A stretch of 64,000 bases of DNA from Nonomuraea jiangxiensis (GCF_900099965.1 NZ_FNDJ01000011.1:124001-188000), one strand, 5' to 3'. Positions 36,408 to 48,775 are shown, counted from the stretch's first letter. Translations and numbers: made by a program. The notes: a model not told the origin generated them from the sequence alone.

Positions 36408-36532
36408 GAAGCCTCATCGAGGCCGCACGAACGCACGTTACGGGCCCGCCCGCCCGGATCAGCGCGCGGGCGCCCCGTACACGGCCGTCATCGACGGCCA
36501 CGGGAGCGCCCGCACACCTGCGACCGGCGACG

Positions 36533-37438
36533 TCACTTGACGGAGCCGGCCATCATGCCCTGGACGAAGTACCGCTGGAACGCGAAGAACAGGACCAGCG
36601 GAATGATCAGCGACAGGAACGCGCCGGACGAGAGAATGTCCATGTTCGACCCGAACTGCCGCATCTGGGACTGCAGATATTTGGTCATCGGCTGGTTCCC
36701 GGAGTCGGCGAAGACCAGCGCGATGAGCATGTCGTTCCACACCCACAGGAACTGGAAGATCCCCAGCGAGGCGATGGCGGGCTTGCCCAGCGGGAACACC
36801 ACCGAGACGAAGATCTTCCACTCCGGCGCCCCGTCCATCCGGGCCGCCTCCAGCAGGGAGGCCGGGATGCCGACGAAGAAGTTACGCAGCAGGAAGATCG
36901 CGAACGGCAGCCCGAACGCTGTGTGGAACAGCACCACTCCCAGGATCGACCCGAAGATCCCCACGTTCCCGTAGATGACGGCGATCGGGATCAGCGCGAT
37001 CTGGATGGGCACGATCAGCAGCCCCACCACGACCAGGAACGCCCCGTCCCGGCCGGGGAAGTCCATCCACGCGAACGCGTACGCCGCCATCGCCGCGATG
37101 CCGATCACCAGGACCGTGGTCGGCACCGTGATCAGCACGGTGTTCCAGAAGGAGGCGGTGAAGCCGCCGGCCAGCAGGCCCTGGTAGCTCTGCAGGGTCA
37201 GCTCGGCCGGCTTGGTGAAGATCGTCCACCAGCCCTCGGCGTTGTTGACCTCCGTCGTACGCATGGAGACGACCAGCAGACCCAGCGTCGGCACCAGCCA
37301 GAACAACCCCAGCAGCACCATCACGACCTGGACCACGCCGCTGCCCAGGCGATCGACGATCTTGCTCAGTACGCCCCTGCGCGGTGTCCCGGTCTCCAGT
37401 CCACTGGAAGGAGCCGCCGCCGTCGCGGTGGTGGTCAT
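36533..37438 (-). CDS. Carbohydrate ABC transporter permease (MalG type) of the two-lipoprotein operon
   Basis: This 301-residue permease has six membrane segments and the EAA loop LLEAARMDGAPEWKIFVSVV. The start ATG 37438 overlaps the TGA of the MalF-type permease (ATGA); the long frame upstream in the track of this strand is a shadow of that gene. It is the last gene of the leftward operon and pairs with the permease at 37435. No ATPase is encoded in the operon, so a shared ATPase is inferred. Confidence 0.93.
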   Translation of the reverse strand: MTTTATAAAPSSGLETGTPRRGVLSKIVDRLGSGVVQVVMVLLGLFWLVPTLGLLVVSMRTTEVNNAEGWWTIFTKPAELTLQSYQGLLAGGFTASFWNTVLITVPTTVLVIGIAAMAAYAFAWMDFPGRDGAFLVVVGLLIVPIQIALIPIAVIYGNVGIFGSILGVVLFHTAFGLPFAIFLLRNFFVGIPASLLEAARMDGAPEWKIFVSVVFPLGKPAIASLGIFQFLWVWNDMLIALVFADSGNQPMTKYLQSQMRQFGSNMDILSSGAFLSLIIPLVLFFAFQRYFVQGMMAGSVK

Positions 37439-38811
37439 GAGTCCCCCCTCCGGAACCGGCGAATGTTCATGATCATGAAGGGCAGGACCAGGATCAGCAG
37501 GAAGATGGCCAGCGCGCTGCCCAGGCCCTGGTTGTTCCCGCCCTGGAACGACACGCGCCACATCTCCAGCGCGATCACGTTCGCCTGGGGTTGCACCGAG
37601 GGCGGCGCGATGATGAAGACCAGGTCGAACACCTTCAGCGTATTGATGATCATCGTCACGAAGACGACGAGCAGCACCGGCGACAGCAGCGGCACGGTGA
37701 TCTTGCGGAACACCTGCCACTCCGTGGCGCCGTCGATGCGGGCCGCCTCCAGCGCGTCCCGCGGGATCGCCGCCAGCCCGGCCGCGATCAGCACCATCGC
37801 GAACCCGGCCCACACCCAGACGAACGCGCCTATGATCGCCGGCGTGATCAGCGCCGGGCCGAGCCAGGTCAGCCCGCCGTAGGCGGCCTCGAAGTTCGAC
37901 TGCGGGAGCCGTACGACGTAGGAGCCCTGGGGGAGCCCGTCGAAGCGGAACGTGCCGTCGTCGGCCGTCGTGGCGGTCGCGGCGACCTGGCCGTCCCGCA
38001 CCGCCTCGACGGTCACGCCGGGCAGGCCGCGCTCGGAGGCGTCCACCGCGTTGTTCGTGCCGCCGCCACCCTGGGTGAAGTCGAACCAGACGGTCCCGGA
38101 GAGCCCGTCGCCCGCCGGGGCGGCCTTGGCGGGCTGCGCGTTGGACGGCATGACCTCCGGCTTGACGCCCACGATCGGGAACAGCACCGGCGTGCCCACC
38201 TGCGCGGGCTGCTTGGTGACGACGGCGCCGCCCTGGAGGGCCACCGGCGACTGGTCGCCCTCGCGCGGGCGCGCCTCCGGATAGCCCTGCGAGGAGGAGA
38301 ACGTGTCGTGCACGGTGGTCAGGATGGCGTTGGCCAGCCCCTTGTCGGGATTCTCCTCGTAGACCAGCCGGAAGACCACGCCGGCCGCCATCAGGGAGAC
38401 GGCCATCGGCATGAAGACGATCAGCTTGAACGCCGTCGCCCACCGGATGCGCTCGGTGAGCACGGCGAAGATCAACCCGATCGTGGTCACCACGATCGGC
38501 GCGACGACCACCCAGATGAGGTTGTTCCGGATGGTGGTGAGCATGCCCTGATCGGAGAAGATCATGGCGTAGTTGCCCAGCCCCACGAATCCGCTGCCGG
38601 TGGAGTCGAACAGGCTCCGGAAGATGGAGTAGACGATCGGGTAGACCACCCAGATGCCCAGCAGCAGCGCCGCCGGGAGGAGGAAGACGATCGCGACCGT
38701 CGGCGAGGGGCCTAGGCGACGTTGCTTGCGGGGGGTTTCAGCCGGTCCGGTGGAGGGCCCGCCCGCGACCTGCGCGGGCGGGTCCTGCGGGCCGTCCAAC
38801 CGTTCGGTCAC
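37435..38811 (-). CDS. Carbohydrate ABC transporter permease (MalF type) with B-type Ig-like insert
   Basis: The permease has 458 residues, about 140 more than usual. Membrane segments lie near 38-60, 96-118, 128-150, 317-345, 377-398 and 430-452, with the EAA loop ALEAARIDGATEWQVFRKI at about 353-371. Between segments 3 and 4 an extracytoplasmic loop of about 165 residues is inserted. Residues about 236-310 of that loop read GLSGTVWFDFTQGGG, RGLPGVTVEA, ADDGTFRFDGLPQGSYVVRL, the hallmark of an SdrD_B/Cna_B-like domain. The position matches the P2 loop of E. coli MalF, which contacts the maltose-binding protein. It may receive one of the two lipoproteins of this operon. Confidence 0.92.
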   Translation of the reverse strand: MTERLDGPQDPPAQVAGGPSTGPAETPRKQRRLGPSPTVAIVFLLPAALLLGIWVVYPIVYSIFRSLFDSTGSGFVGLGNYAMIFSDQGMLTTIRNNLIWVVVAPIVVTTIGLIFAVLTERIRWATAFKLIVFMPMAVSLMAAGVVFRLVYEENPDKGLANAILTTVHDTFSSSQGYPEARPREGDQSPVALQGGAVVTKQPAQVGTPVLFPIVGVKPEVMPSNAQPAKAAPAGDGLSGTVWFDFTQGGGGTNNAVDASERGLPGVTVEAVRDGQVAATATTADDGTFRFDGLPQGSYVVRLPQSNFEAAYGGLTWLGPALITPAIIGAFVWVWAGFAMVLIAAGLAAIPRDALEAARIDGATEWQVFRKITVPLLSPVLLVVFVTMIINTLKVFDLVFIIAPPSVQPQANVIALEMWRVSFQGGNNQGLGSALAIFLLILVLPFMIMNIRRFRRGDS

Positions 38812-38823
38812 GGCCTTACCTCT

Positions 38824-40146
38824 TTACTTCCAGGCCTTCTTGGCCTCGGCTTCGAGCGCTTCCTGGGCACCCTTGACGTCGCTCGGGTTCCGCATGAAGT
38901 CCTGGAGCACCTTCCACTGGCCCTTGCCGTCGGTGCCGCCGAACGCGCTCGGCGCCAGGTCGGACATGTCGTAGCGGACGGCGTCACCGGCCGAGATGAT
39001 GGTCTGGCCGAGCTGCTTGGTCAGCTCGTCCGGGTAGTTGTCGGGGGAGACGTTCTTGTTGGGGGACAGGTAGCCGGGGAGCTTGGCCCAGACCTCGCCG
39101 CCCTCCTTGGAGGCCAGGAACTGGATCAGCGCCATGGCGCCGGGGGAGTCCTTCATGGCCACGGCCACGTCGCCGCCCAGCACGACCGGAGTGGTGTCAC
39201 CGGCCTTGGGGAAGGGGAAATACTTCGCCTCCTCGCCGACCTTGGCGCCCGACTGGTCGGCCTCGACGGCCACGAAGTCGGCCTCGATGACCATGGCGGA
39301 CTTGTCGGTGCCGTAGACCTTGCTCACGCACGTGGGGAAGTCGGTCTGCATGGTCCCGGAGGTCCCGTCGACCAGGAACTCCTGCTTGCCGGCGATCTGC
39401 TGGATCTTCTCCAGCGCCGTGGCCACGGTGGGGTCGGTCCACGGGATCTCGTGCTTGGAGAGCTTGTCGTAGTTCTCCGGCCCGGCGGTGGACAGGTAGA
39501 TGTTCTCGAAGAGGTCGGTCAGGGTCCAGCCGGAGGCGCCGCAGAACGAGAACGGCGGGGTGCCGGAGTCGGCGATCGTCTGCGCGGCCTTGATCAGCTC
39601 GTCCCAGTTCGTCGGCGGCTGCACGCCCGCGTCCTCGAACGGCTGCGAGCGGTACCAGACCAGCGACTTGTGCGCCGCCTTGACCAGCACGCCGTACACC
39701 TGGCCCTCGGCGGAGCCGAGCTCCTTCCAGTACGGGGTGTAGTTGGCGTCGATCTCCTTGGTGACCTCGGCGGTCAGCGGGATGAGCGCGTCCTGCTCGG
39801 CGTACTGCTGGACCAGGCCCGGCTGGGGCAGGATCGCCACGTCCGGCGGGTTCTTGCCCTGGATGCGCGGGCCGAGGTAGGCGCCGGTGTCCTCACCGGT
39901 CGAGGCGTAGGTGACCTGGGCGCCGGTCTTGTCGGTGAAGGCCTTGAGCACCGCCTCGAAGTTCTTCTGCTCGGCGCCGGTCCACTTGGCGGCGACCTCG
40001 ATCTTCACGCCCTCCAGCGGCTTGGCGCCGCCGCTCGCGGGTGCCGACCCCGAAGCGGTGGGCTGTGTCGTCGTCGGTGCGTTGCCGCAGGCGGCTGCGG
40101 CTATCGCGAGCCCGGCCAGGATCGCTGCTGCTCTGGCTTTTCGCAT
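38824..40146 (-). CDS. Sugar-binding lipoprotein A of ABC importer
   Basis: This 440-residue solute-binding lipoprotein has its lipobox cysteine at residue 20 (LAIAAAAC). A Thr/Ser/Pro/Ala linker follows, then a MalE-like fold (GVKIEVAAKWTGAEQKNFEA). It lies 7 bp after lipoprotein B and 12 bp before the MalF-type permease, so it is the direct operon partner of the permeases. The substrate is not evident; alpha-glucosides are plausible given treS and the glgX-treYZ genes in the window. Confidence 0.92.
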   Translation of the reverse strand: MRKARAAAILAGLAIAAAACGNAPTTTQPTASGSAPASGGAKPLEGVKIEVAAKWTGAEQKNFEAVLKAFTDKTGAQVTYASTGEDTGAYLGPRIQGKNPPDVAILPQPGLVQQYAEQDALIPLTAEVTKEIDANYTPYWKELGSAEGQVYGVLVKAAHKSLVWYRSQPFEDAGVQPPTNWDELIKAAQTIADSGTPPFSFCGASGWTLTDLFENIYLSTAGPENYDKLSKHEIPWTDPTVATALEKIQQIAGKQEFLVDGTSGTMQTDFPTCVSKVYGTDKSAMVIEADFVAVEADQSGAKVGEEAKYFPFPKAGDTTPVVLGGDVAVAMKDSPGAMALIQFLASKEGGEVWAKLPGYLSPNKNVSPDNYPDELTKQLGQTIISAGDAVRYDMSDLAPSAFGGTDGKGQWKVLQDFMRNPSDVKGAQEALEAEAKKAWK

Positions 40147-40153
40147 GACTGCC

Positions 40154-41404
40154 TCACTGGGTTCTGATGATCTCTTCGAGTTCGGACTTCATGGAGGCCG
40201 CGACGTCGTCGGCGGACTCGGTGGTGGGATTGGCCAGGGCCTTGGCGACCGAGCTGGCGATCACCAGGCTCAGCTGGTTGTAGTTGGCGCTCACCGGCCG
40301 GGCCTTGGCGGCCAGGATGCTCTCCTTGAGCACCGGCAGGTAGGGGAAGCGCCTGATCAGCGCGGGATCGTCGTAGAGCTCGGTCCACACGGGCGGGAAC
40401 GAGCCCTCGGTGAGGACCCGCCGCTCGTTCTCCAGGCTGGTGAAGTAGCGGATGAACTCCTGCGCGGTGTGCTGGTGCTCGGAGTAGGCGCTGATGGCCA
40501 GGTTCACGCCCCCCAGCGTGGCCTCACCCGGCCGGTCGAGCCCGGGCAGCCGGGTCACGCCCAGCTTGTCGCCGAGCCTGGCCTTGGCGGGGCCGTACGC
40601 GTGCGGCCAGTTGCGGGCGAAGGCCAGCCGCCCCTCCTGGAAGGCCAGGCGCGACTCCTCCTCCTTGTAGCTCAGCGACTCCTTGGGGATCCAGCGCTCG
40701 CGCAGGCCCTGGAGCAGGAAGTCGAGCGCGGTCGCGCCCTTGGCCGGATCGAGGGTCACCTCGCCGCCGTCGTCGCTGAGGATCTGCCCGCCGGCCGACT
40801 GCACGGCCTCGGAGAAGTTGACGGTGAGCCCTTCATAGGCAAGGAACTGCCCGGCATAGCCGTCTATGTTGTGATTTTTCTTGATTTCTCGTGCTTGATC
40901 GCGAAGCTCCGCCCAGGTCCGCGGCGGCTTGCCGACCAGGTCCTTCCGGTAGTAGAGCAGCCCGGCGTTGCTCGTGTACGGGACCGCCCAGAGCTTGTCC
41001 TTGTAGACGGCCGTCTCCACGACGGGCGGCAGGAACCTGTCGAGCGGGAACAACCCGCGCTCCAGGGGGATGATCCAGCCGTTCTCCGCGAATTCGGCGG
41101 TCCACACGACGTCCAGTCCGAGCACGTCGTACCGGCTGCTCTGGGCCTGCAGGTTGGCCACCATCTGGGCGCGTTGCTCGTCGGCGGCCTCGGGCAGCTC
41201 CAGCAACGTCACCTTCTCGGCCGGATGGGCCTGGTTCCAGCGGTCCAGCAGGGGTTGCAGGTACGCCGTGGTGTCGCGGCCGGTGGCGAACGTGATGGGC
41301 CCGGTGCCTCCCGTGCCCGTGGCGCCGTCGCTCTCCCCGTCCGCCGCCGCGCACGAGGCCGTCAGGAGCACGGCCAGCACGGCGATGGGGAGGGAGTGCG
41401 GCAC
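40154..41404 (-). CDS. Sugar-binding lipoprotein B of ABC importer
   Basis: This 416-residue solute-binding lipoprotein has its lipobox cysteine at residue 18 (LLTASC). The start is GTG 41404, with GGAGG 7 nt upstream. It resembles trehalose/maltose-binding proteins (PITFATGRDTTAYLQPLL, DVVWTAEFAENGWIIPL, GLLYYRKDLVGKPPRTWAEL). It is the first gene of the operon B-A-permease-permease, unusual because two different binding proteins precede one permease pair. It is divergent from the PadR gene. Confidence 0.91.
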   Translation of the reverse strand: MPHSLPIAVLAVLLTASCAAADGESDGATGTGGTGPITFATGRDTTAYLQPLLDRWNQAHPAEKVTLLELPEAADEQRAQMVANLQAQSSRYDVLGLDVVWTAEFAENGWIIPLERGLFPLDRFLPPVVETAVYKDKLWAVPYTSNAGLLYYRKDLVGKPPRTWAELRDQAREIKKNHNIDGYAGQFLAYEGLTVNFSEAVQSAGGQILSDDGGEVTLDPAKGATALDFLLQGLRERWIPKESLSYKEEESRLAFQEGRLAFARNWPHAYGPAKARLGDKLGVTRLPGLDRPGEATLGGVNLAISAYSEHQHTAQEFIRYFTSLENERRVLTEGSFPPVWTELYDDPALIRRFPYLPVLKESILAAKARPVSANYNQLSLVIASSVAKALANPTTESADDVAASMKSELEEIIRTQ

Positions 41405-41449
41405 TCTTTTTCCTCCGTTTTACGAGTGATTACATACGTGTTAGGTAGA

Positions 41450-41466
41450 TGCATTCATGTTATGCA
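41450..41466. promoter_or_regulatory. Inverted repeat in PadR/ABC divergent promoter
   Basis: TGCAT (41450-41454) and ATGCA (41462-41466) form an inverted repeat around TCATGTT in the 134-bp divergent region. GATTAC (41428-41433) and GTAATC (41472-41477) form an outer pair around it. PadR proteins often bind symmetric AT-rich boxes, so this is a candidate site for autoregulation of the PadR operon and possibly the sugar operon. Confidence 0.4.
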
Positions 41467-41538
41467 CACAGGTAATCTGGAGGTCAACGGATAGCCACGT
41501 AACGCATCCGTAACACAGCGGACGGTGGGAGGTGAGGC

Positions 41539-42041
41539 GTGCGGCTTCACCTGCTGGCGCTCCTGGCGAAAGAGCCGGCACACGGCTACGAGCTGAAGCA
41601 GGCGCTGGAGCAGACCTTCGGCAGTGCCTATCCCTCCCCCAACATCGGCCAGATATACGTGACGCTCGGCAGGCTGGAGAAGGACGGCCTGGTCAGGGCG
41701 GTCGACGTGGAGCAGTCCAACCGGCCCAACAAGAAGGTCTACTACCTGACGGCCAAGGGCCGCGAGCTGCTCACGACCTGGGTGGACGAGCCGACCGAGG
41801 GTCCCAGGGTGCGGGACGAGTTCTTCATGAAGCTCGTGCTCGCGCCGCTGACCGGCATCGCCGACCGGATGGCGCTGATCAACCGGCAGCGCCGCCACTA
41901 CCTGTCTCTCATGAGGGACCTCAACGACCTTCTGTCCCGCACACCGCCGACCGACCGGGTGGCGATGCTGCTCATCGAGGGCGCCATGCTCCACCTGCAG
42001 GCCGATCTTGACTGGCTGGAGCGCTGTCAGGAGGATCTGGC

Positions 42042-42045
<4 letters not shown>
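41539..42045 (+). CDS. PadR-family transcriptional regulator
   Basis: The 168-residue protein has the PadR winged helix near its N terminus (LLALLAKEPAHGYELKQAL, SPNIGQIYVTLGRLEKDGLV) and a C-terminal helical dimerisation domain. The start GTG 41539 follows GGGAGGTGAG. It overlaps the downstream ABC ATPase gene by 4 bp (ATGA), the common arrangement for PadR repressors of drug or peptide efflux systems, which are induced by the exported compound. Confidence 0.93.
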
Positions 42046-42766
<721 letters not shown>

Positions 42767-42770
<4 letters not shown>

Positions 42771-45028
42771 GCGCCACCCTGGCCGGGACCCGCTGGGTCC
42801 GGGCCGATCTGCGGGCCAGGAAGGGCCAGGCGGTGCTGACGGTGCTGGCCGTGGCCGGGATCGTGGCCGCGCTGATCACCGCCGCGACCCTGCTGGAAGA
42901 CGGCACCAACCCGTGGCGCGGCCTGTTCGCCGAGACCGACGGGGCCCACGTCTGGCTCTACACCGACGGCAGCCCCCAGGCGGCCCTGGGCGCCATCGAC
43001 GGCGTGACGGCGACGGCCGGCCCGTACCGTTCGGTGCCCGTGACCGTGGCGCAGGACGGGCGGAAGGAGCCGGCGGCGCTGCGCGCGATGCCCGCCACGC
43101 CGCCGGCCGTGGCGCACCCCGTGGTGGCCGAGGGCAGGTGGCTCGACCCCGCCCAGCCCGACGGGGTGGTCGTCGAGCGGTCGTTCGCGAGCGCGCTGGC
43201 GCTCAGGGTCGGCGCGCCCTTCACGATCATCGCGCTCAGCGGCGAGCGCCACACCCTCTACGTGCGCGGCATCGCCGACACGGCCGACCAGGGCTTCTAC
43301 CCGGAGTGGACGCCCGGCCTGGCTTATGTGCTGCCGCCGATGCTCGACCGGATCGAGCCCGGCCGCAGCGAGTGGGTGACCGGGCTGCGCCTGGCCGACC
43401 CCGACGCCTCGCAGGTCGTCTCCCAGCGGGTGGTGGTCATGCTGGAGGACGAGCTGCAGCGGGTCTACACCTGGCGTGAGGTCAGGGCCGCCATGGAGCT
43501 GGACAACCGGCTGCTGGGCACGATGCTGGCGCTGTTCGGGGTGGTCGGGCTGGTGGCCGCCGCGCTCGCGCTGGCCAACGCCGCCGGCGGCCGGGTGCTC
43601 GGCCAGCTCCGCGACCTGGCCACGCTCAAGTCGATGGGCTTCACCCGGGGCCAGGTCGCGCTGCTGCTCCTGGTCGAGCACGGCGCGCTGGGCCTGCTCG
43701 GCGTGGCGCTGGGCGCGCTCGCGGGCTGGGGGGTGATGGCGGCGGTGCTGGGCGCGACGTCCGTGGCCCCGGCTCCGGTCCTGCTCATCGTCGCCGGCAC
43801 GGCCGTGGTGGTGCTGGCCGCCGTGGGCCTGCCCGCCTGGCGGGGCAGCCGCACCCCGCCGATCCCCGCCGCGCCCGCCGTGCCGCCGCGTGGCCACCTG
43901 TCCAGGCTGGCCAGGCTCGCCCTCCTGGTACGCCTCCCGCCCGCACTGGTCCTCGGCACCAGAGACGCCTTCACCAGGCGGACCCCGGCGTTCCTGACCG
44001 CGTTCGGGCTGGCGGTGCCGATGATGATGATCACAATCGGGCTCGGCGTGTGGGCCACCCTGGACAACTTCCTCAGCCATCCCGAGCAGGTCGGCCAGCA
44101 CGCCTCCCTGTACGTCCGGCCGGCCAAGCTGGAGCCGGCCGCCGCCGAGCGCATCGCCGGGCAGGACAAGGACGTGGCCGAGATCTACCCGGGCGCCGAC
44201 GTGAACGCCCTGGCCCCCGGCGAGGCCCGCTCGGTCAGGGTGCGGGCCATCGGCGCCTCGACGAAGCCGTACCCGTTCCCCGTGGTCGAGGGCCGCATGT
44301 ACGGCAGGCCAGGCGAGGCCGTGGCAGGGCAGGGCCTGCTGGACCTGCTCGGCCTCAGGATCGGCGACCGGGTGCGGCTGACCGTGGGCGGCTCGCCGCT
44401 GATCGTCCGGATCGTCGGCAGGACCGTGGAGCCCGACCTGGACGGCGAGGTGCTGTCGGTGGGGCTCGACAGCCTGGCGGCCAAGGACTCGGTGCCGCCC
44501 GAGTTCTACGCGCTCGCGCTGAAGCCGGGGGCGGACCCGGCGGAGGTGCGCGGCAGGCTGCTGGCCGATTCGGCCGAAGGGCTGGACGTGCAGGCCGTGG
44601 TCAACCCGGCCGACCGGCTGGCGATCATCCGGGTGGTGATCGTGGCGCTGATCGCCGTACTGGCCCTGATCGGGCTGGCCAACCTGCTCACCGCGAGCGC
44701 GCTCGGCCTGCGTGACCACGCGTTCGACCTGGCCGTGCTCAAGGCCATGGGGCTGACGCCGCGCCAGGTCATGGCCACGCTGGTGACCGGCACGGGACTG
44801 CTGGTGGTGCTCGGCGTCGGCGCGGGCGCCGCGGTGGGGGCCTCCGTCGTCAAGGGACTCATCGACCTGCAGGGTGACACGAGCGGCGTGGGCGCGGGCA
44901 TCGGCCGCGCGCCGTCCCCGCTGACGCTGGCGGTCGCCGTCGTGGTGGCCGTGGGCACGGCCCTCGCGGTGGCGCTGATCCCCGCCCGCCGCGCGGCCCG
45001 TGCCCAGGTGCCGGTCACCTCCCGCTGA
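42767..45028 (+). CDS. FtsX-like ABC transporter permease (MacB-like)
   Basis: This membrane protein of about 753 residues has a first helix VLTVLAVAGIVAALITAAT followed by a large extracytoplasmic domain. FtsX-like helix groups lie near 250-370 (LATLKSMGFTRGQVALLLLV) and at the C terminus (LAVLKAMGLTPRQVMATLV). Both blocks repeat the same L.K.MG.T..QV motif, showing the internal duplication of this family. The ATG at 42767 overlaps the ATPase stop. With the ATPase it forms an export or mechanotransmission ABC system under PadR control. Confidence 0.92.
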
Positions 45029-45072
45029 TCCCTCCCGGCCGCGGCACGCATGTCACGGCCGTGGCGGGCGGG

Positions 45073-46779
<1,707 letters not shown>

Positions 46780-47040
46780 ATGTCGCTCACAGGAAGAGAT
46801 GTGGGCAGGACGAAGTCACCGGAGTTACCCCGGCGTTTCTATCTGGTGACCGCGCCGCCTGGGGTCGTCATCCCTGCGAACCCCATGCCCTCGAACGAGA
46901 CCGGATTTGTGATCCGTTGCCCGTTTGTGCGGCGCTTACGGGCCGAACACTACCAGCCCGGTGGCTTTCCGGAACCCGCTTCTGCTGTGCGACGGTTAAT
47001 ACCCGTGAGATCCGTACGTAATCGCCCTGTTACCCAGAGT

Positions 47041-48705
47041 TCACGAAAAAGGCGGAACGAGATCGTTGAGGTCGTTCTCGAAGTCGTTCAGCCACAGCCC
47101 GAACAGCACCAGCCCGCGCACCCAGAAGCGGTCGTTCCAGCCGTTGAACCGGGTCAGGGCGTCCGGCCCGCCCGCGACCACCTCGTGCAGCTCCTCCGAG
47201 AGCAGTGTCGGCACCCGGCTCGCCACGGTCTCCAGCATGCGGTGCGAGTAGGCCCGGGCCGGGGCGGCCGTGGAGCGCAGCGGGATCCGCTGGAGCGGCT
47301 GCTTGACCACGTTGGTGGAGGGCAGCGCGGCCACCCGCGGGTTGGCCACGTGCAGCACCTCGCGGTAGAAGCGCCCCTTGTCCTTGCGGGCCACGCCGAC
47401 CGACAGCGCGGCGTCGAAGAAGTCGGGGTGGATGAACGGCGCGGCGAACGACGCCTCCGGCCCCACCAGGTTGACCGCCGAGCGGGCGATGCCGCGTACC
47501 GTCCTGGTGTGCAGCACCGACAGCGGCAGCTCGGCCCGGTGCCCGTGCAGCATGGAGGTGGCGGAGGCGAACTGCTCGCGCACGGTCTCCTCCATCCACT
47601 GCGCGGCGCCCTTGGACAGGAACGGTTGTGACGGCGCCCCGAGCGAGAGCGAGCTCAGCACGGCCGCCGACCGCTCGGCCTGCGTCCTGGCCTCCAGGGC
47701 GGCCCCGCTGACCATGAAGTTCTTCAGCAGCGGCCCGCCGGCCAGCCCGTCGATCAGGACCCGGCCGGCGCCGTGCACCTCCTTGGCGAAGGGCGCGTAC
47801 CAGGCGTGGTGCGGCGTGAGGTATTCGAGCCGGCGCGCCACCGCCATCGCGTCGTCCGGGTAGTCGGCGGCGTCCTGGAGGATCACCCGGTGCGGGATGC
47901 CCAGCTCCCTGGTGATCGACCTGGCGAACGCGATGTCGGTGTCGGTGCCGTCGTCGGGGCTGGTCGTCCACGACTCCACGTCGGCGCCCCTGGCCCTGGC
48001 CACGCTCGCGAGCAGCCGCGAGTCGTAGCCGCCGCTGACCGGCACGAGCAGCTTGCGCCCCTCGTAGTCCCGGTAGACCACGTGCAGCAGCTCGACGATC
48101 TCCTCTGGACTGATCCACGCCTCGTACGGCTCCGAACGCAGCCAGCGCGGCAGCCGGCGCTCCACGACCACCTCGCCCGATCCGTGCGGGCCATGGTCGA
48201 ACACCAGCGCGCTCGACCCCGGCAACCGTTTGACCTCCAGGTAAGGCGTCGCCTCGCCCAGCGGGAAGGTCACTTGCAGGATCGAGGCCCACGCCGACCA
48301 GTCGATCTCGACCGGCACCAGGTTGAGCAGCGGCTGGATCAGGGACGAGAAGTAGACGGCGTCGCCCTGGCGCACGTAGTAGACGTCCACCAGCCCCAGC
48401 GCCCCCGTGTGGAGCGTGACACGCGTGCCGTCGCCGATCAGCCCGGGCGTCTCGTACGTCTCCGCGACCGCCATCCACTCGCCGGCGGAGTCCGGGGCCG
48501 CGGCGGCCCGATGTTCCCCCCAGGCGAACGCGAACGAGTGCTCTGCCCGGTGGTAGGGCGGCAGCGGCGTGGAGCTGAACAGCGCGGCGTGCGCCGACTG
48601 CAGCGCGGGCCGCACCCGGGGGCCCGCGGCCATCAGCTTGCCCAGTACCGCGGTGTCGATCCGGCCGAGAGCGCCGCATATGTAGGGCCGCACGTTAAAC
48701 TGCAC
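47041..48705 (-). CDS. Asparagine-synthase-like protein of unknown substrate
   Basis: The 554-residue protein has a C-terminal asparagine-synthase (ATP pyrophosphatase) domain with the PP-loop LLVPVSGGYDSRLLASVA, ending in a helical region. The N-terminal 180 residues resemble a degenerate glutamine amidotransferase domain but lack the catalytic Cys2 (the protein starts MQFNVRPY). It may therefore use ammonia, or form another bond such as an amide or ester on a cell-surface glycan or peptide. It is divergent from the coiled-coil glycosyltransferase at 48776, which suggests a shared role. It is not likely to be a true AsnB. Confidence 0.8.
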   Translation of the reverse strand: MQFNVRPYICGALGRIDTAVLGKLMAAGPRVRPALQSAHAALFSSTPLPPYHRAEHSFAFAWGEHRAAAAPDSAGEWMAVAETYETPGLIGDGTRVTLHTGALGLVDVYYVRQGDAVYFSSLIQPLLNLVPVEIDWSAWASILQVTFPLGEATPYLEVKRLPGSSALVFDHGPHGSGEVVVERRLPRWLRSEPYEAWISPEEIVELLHVVYRDYEGRKLLVPVSGGYDSRLLASVARARGADVESWTTSPDDGTDTDIAFARSITRELGIPHRVILQDAADYPDDAMAVARRLEYLTPHHAWYAPFAKEVHGAGRVLIDGLAGGPLLKNFMVSGAALEARTQAERSAAVLSSLSLGAPSQPFLSKGAAQWMEETVREQFASATSMLHGHRAELPLSVLHTRTVRGIARSAVNLVGPEASFAAPFIHPDFFDAALSVGVARKDKGRFYREVLHVANPRVAALPSTNVVKQPLQRIPLRSTAAPARAYSHRMLETVASRVPTLLSEELHEVVAGGPDALTRFNGWNDRFWVRGLVLFGLWLNDFENDLNDLVPPFS

Positions 48706-48775
48706 CGGATTTCATCCCTTCGAGCCGCTTCCCGCAAAAGAGTATCCTTTGCCGGGCTAAGGGAGCGGAGGTCCT

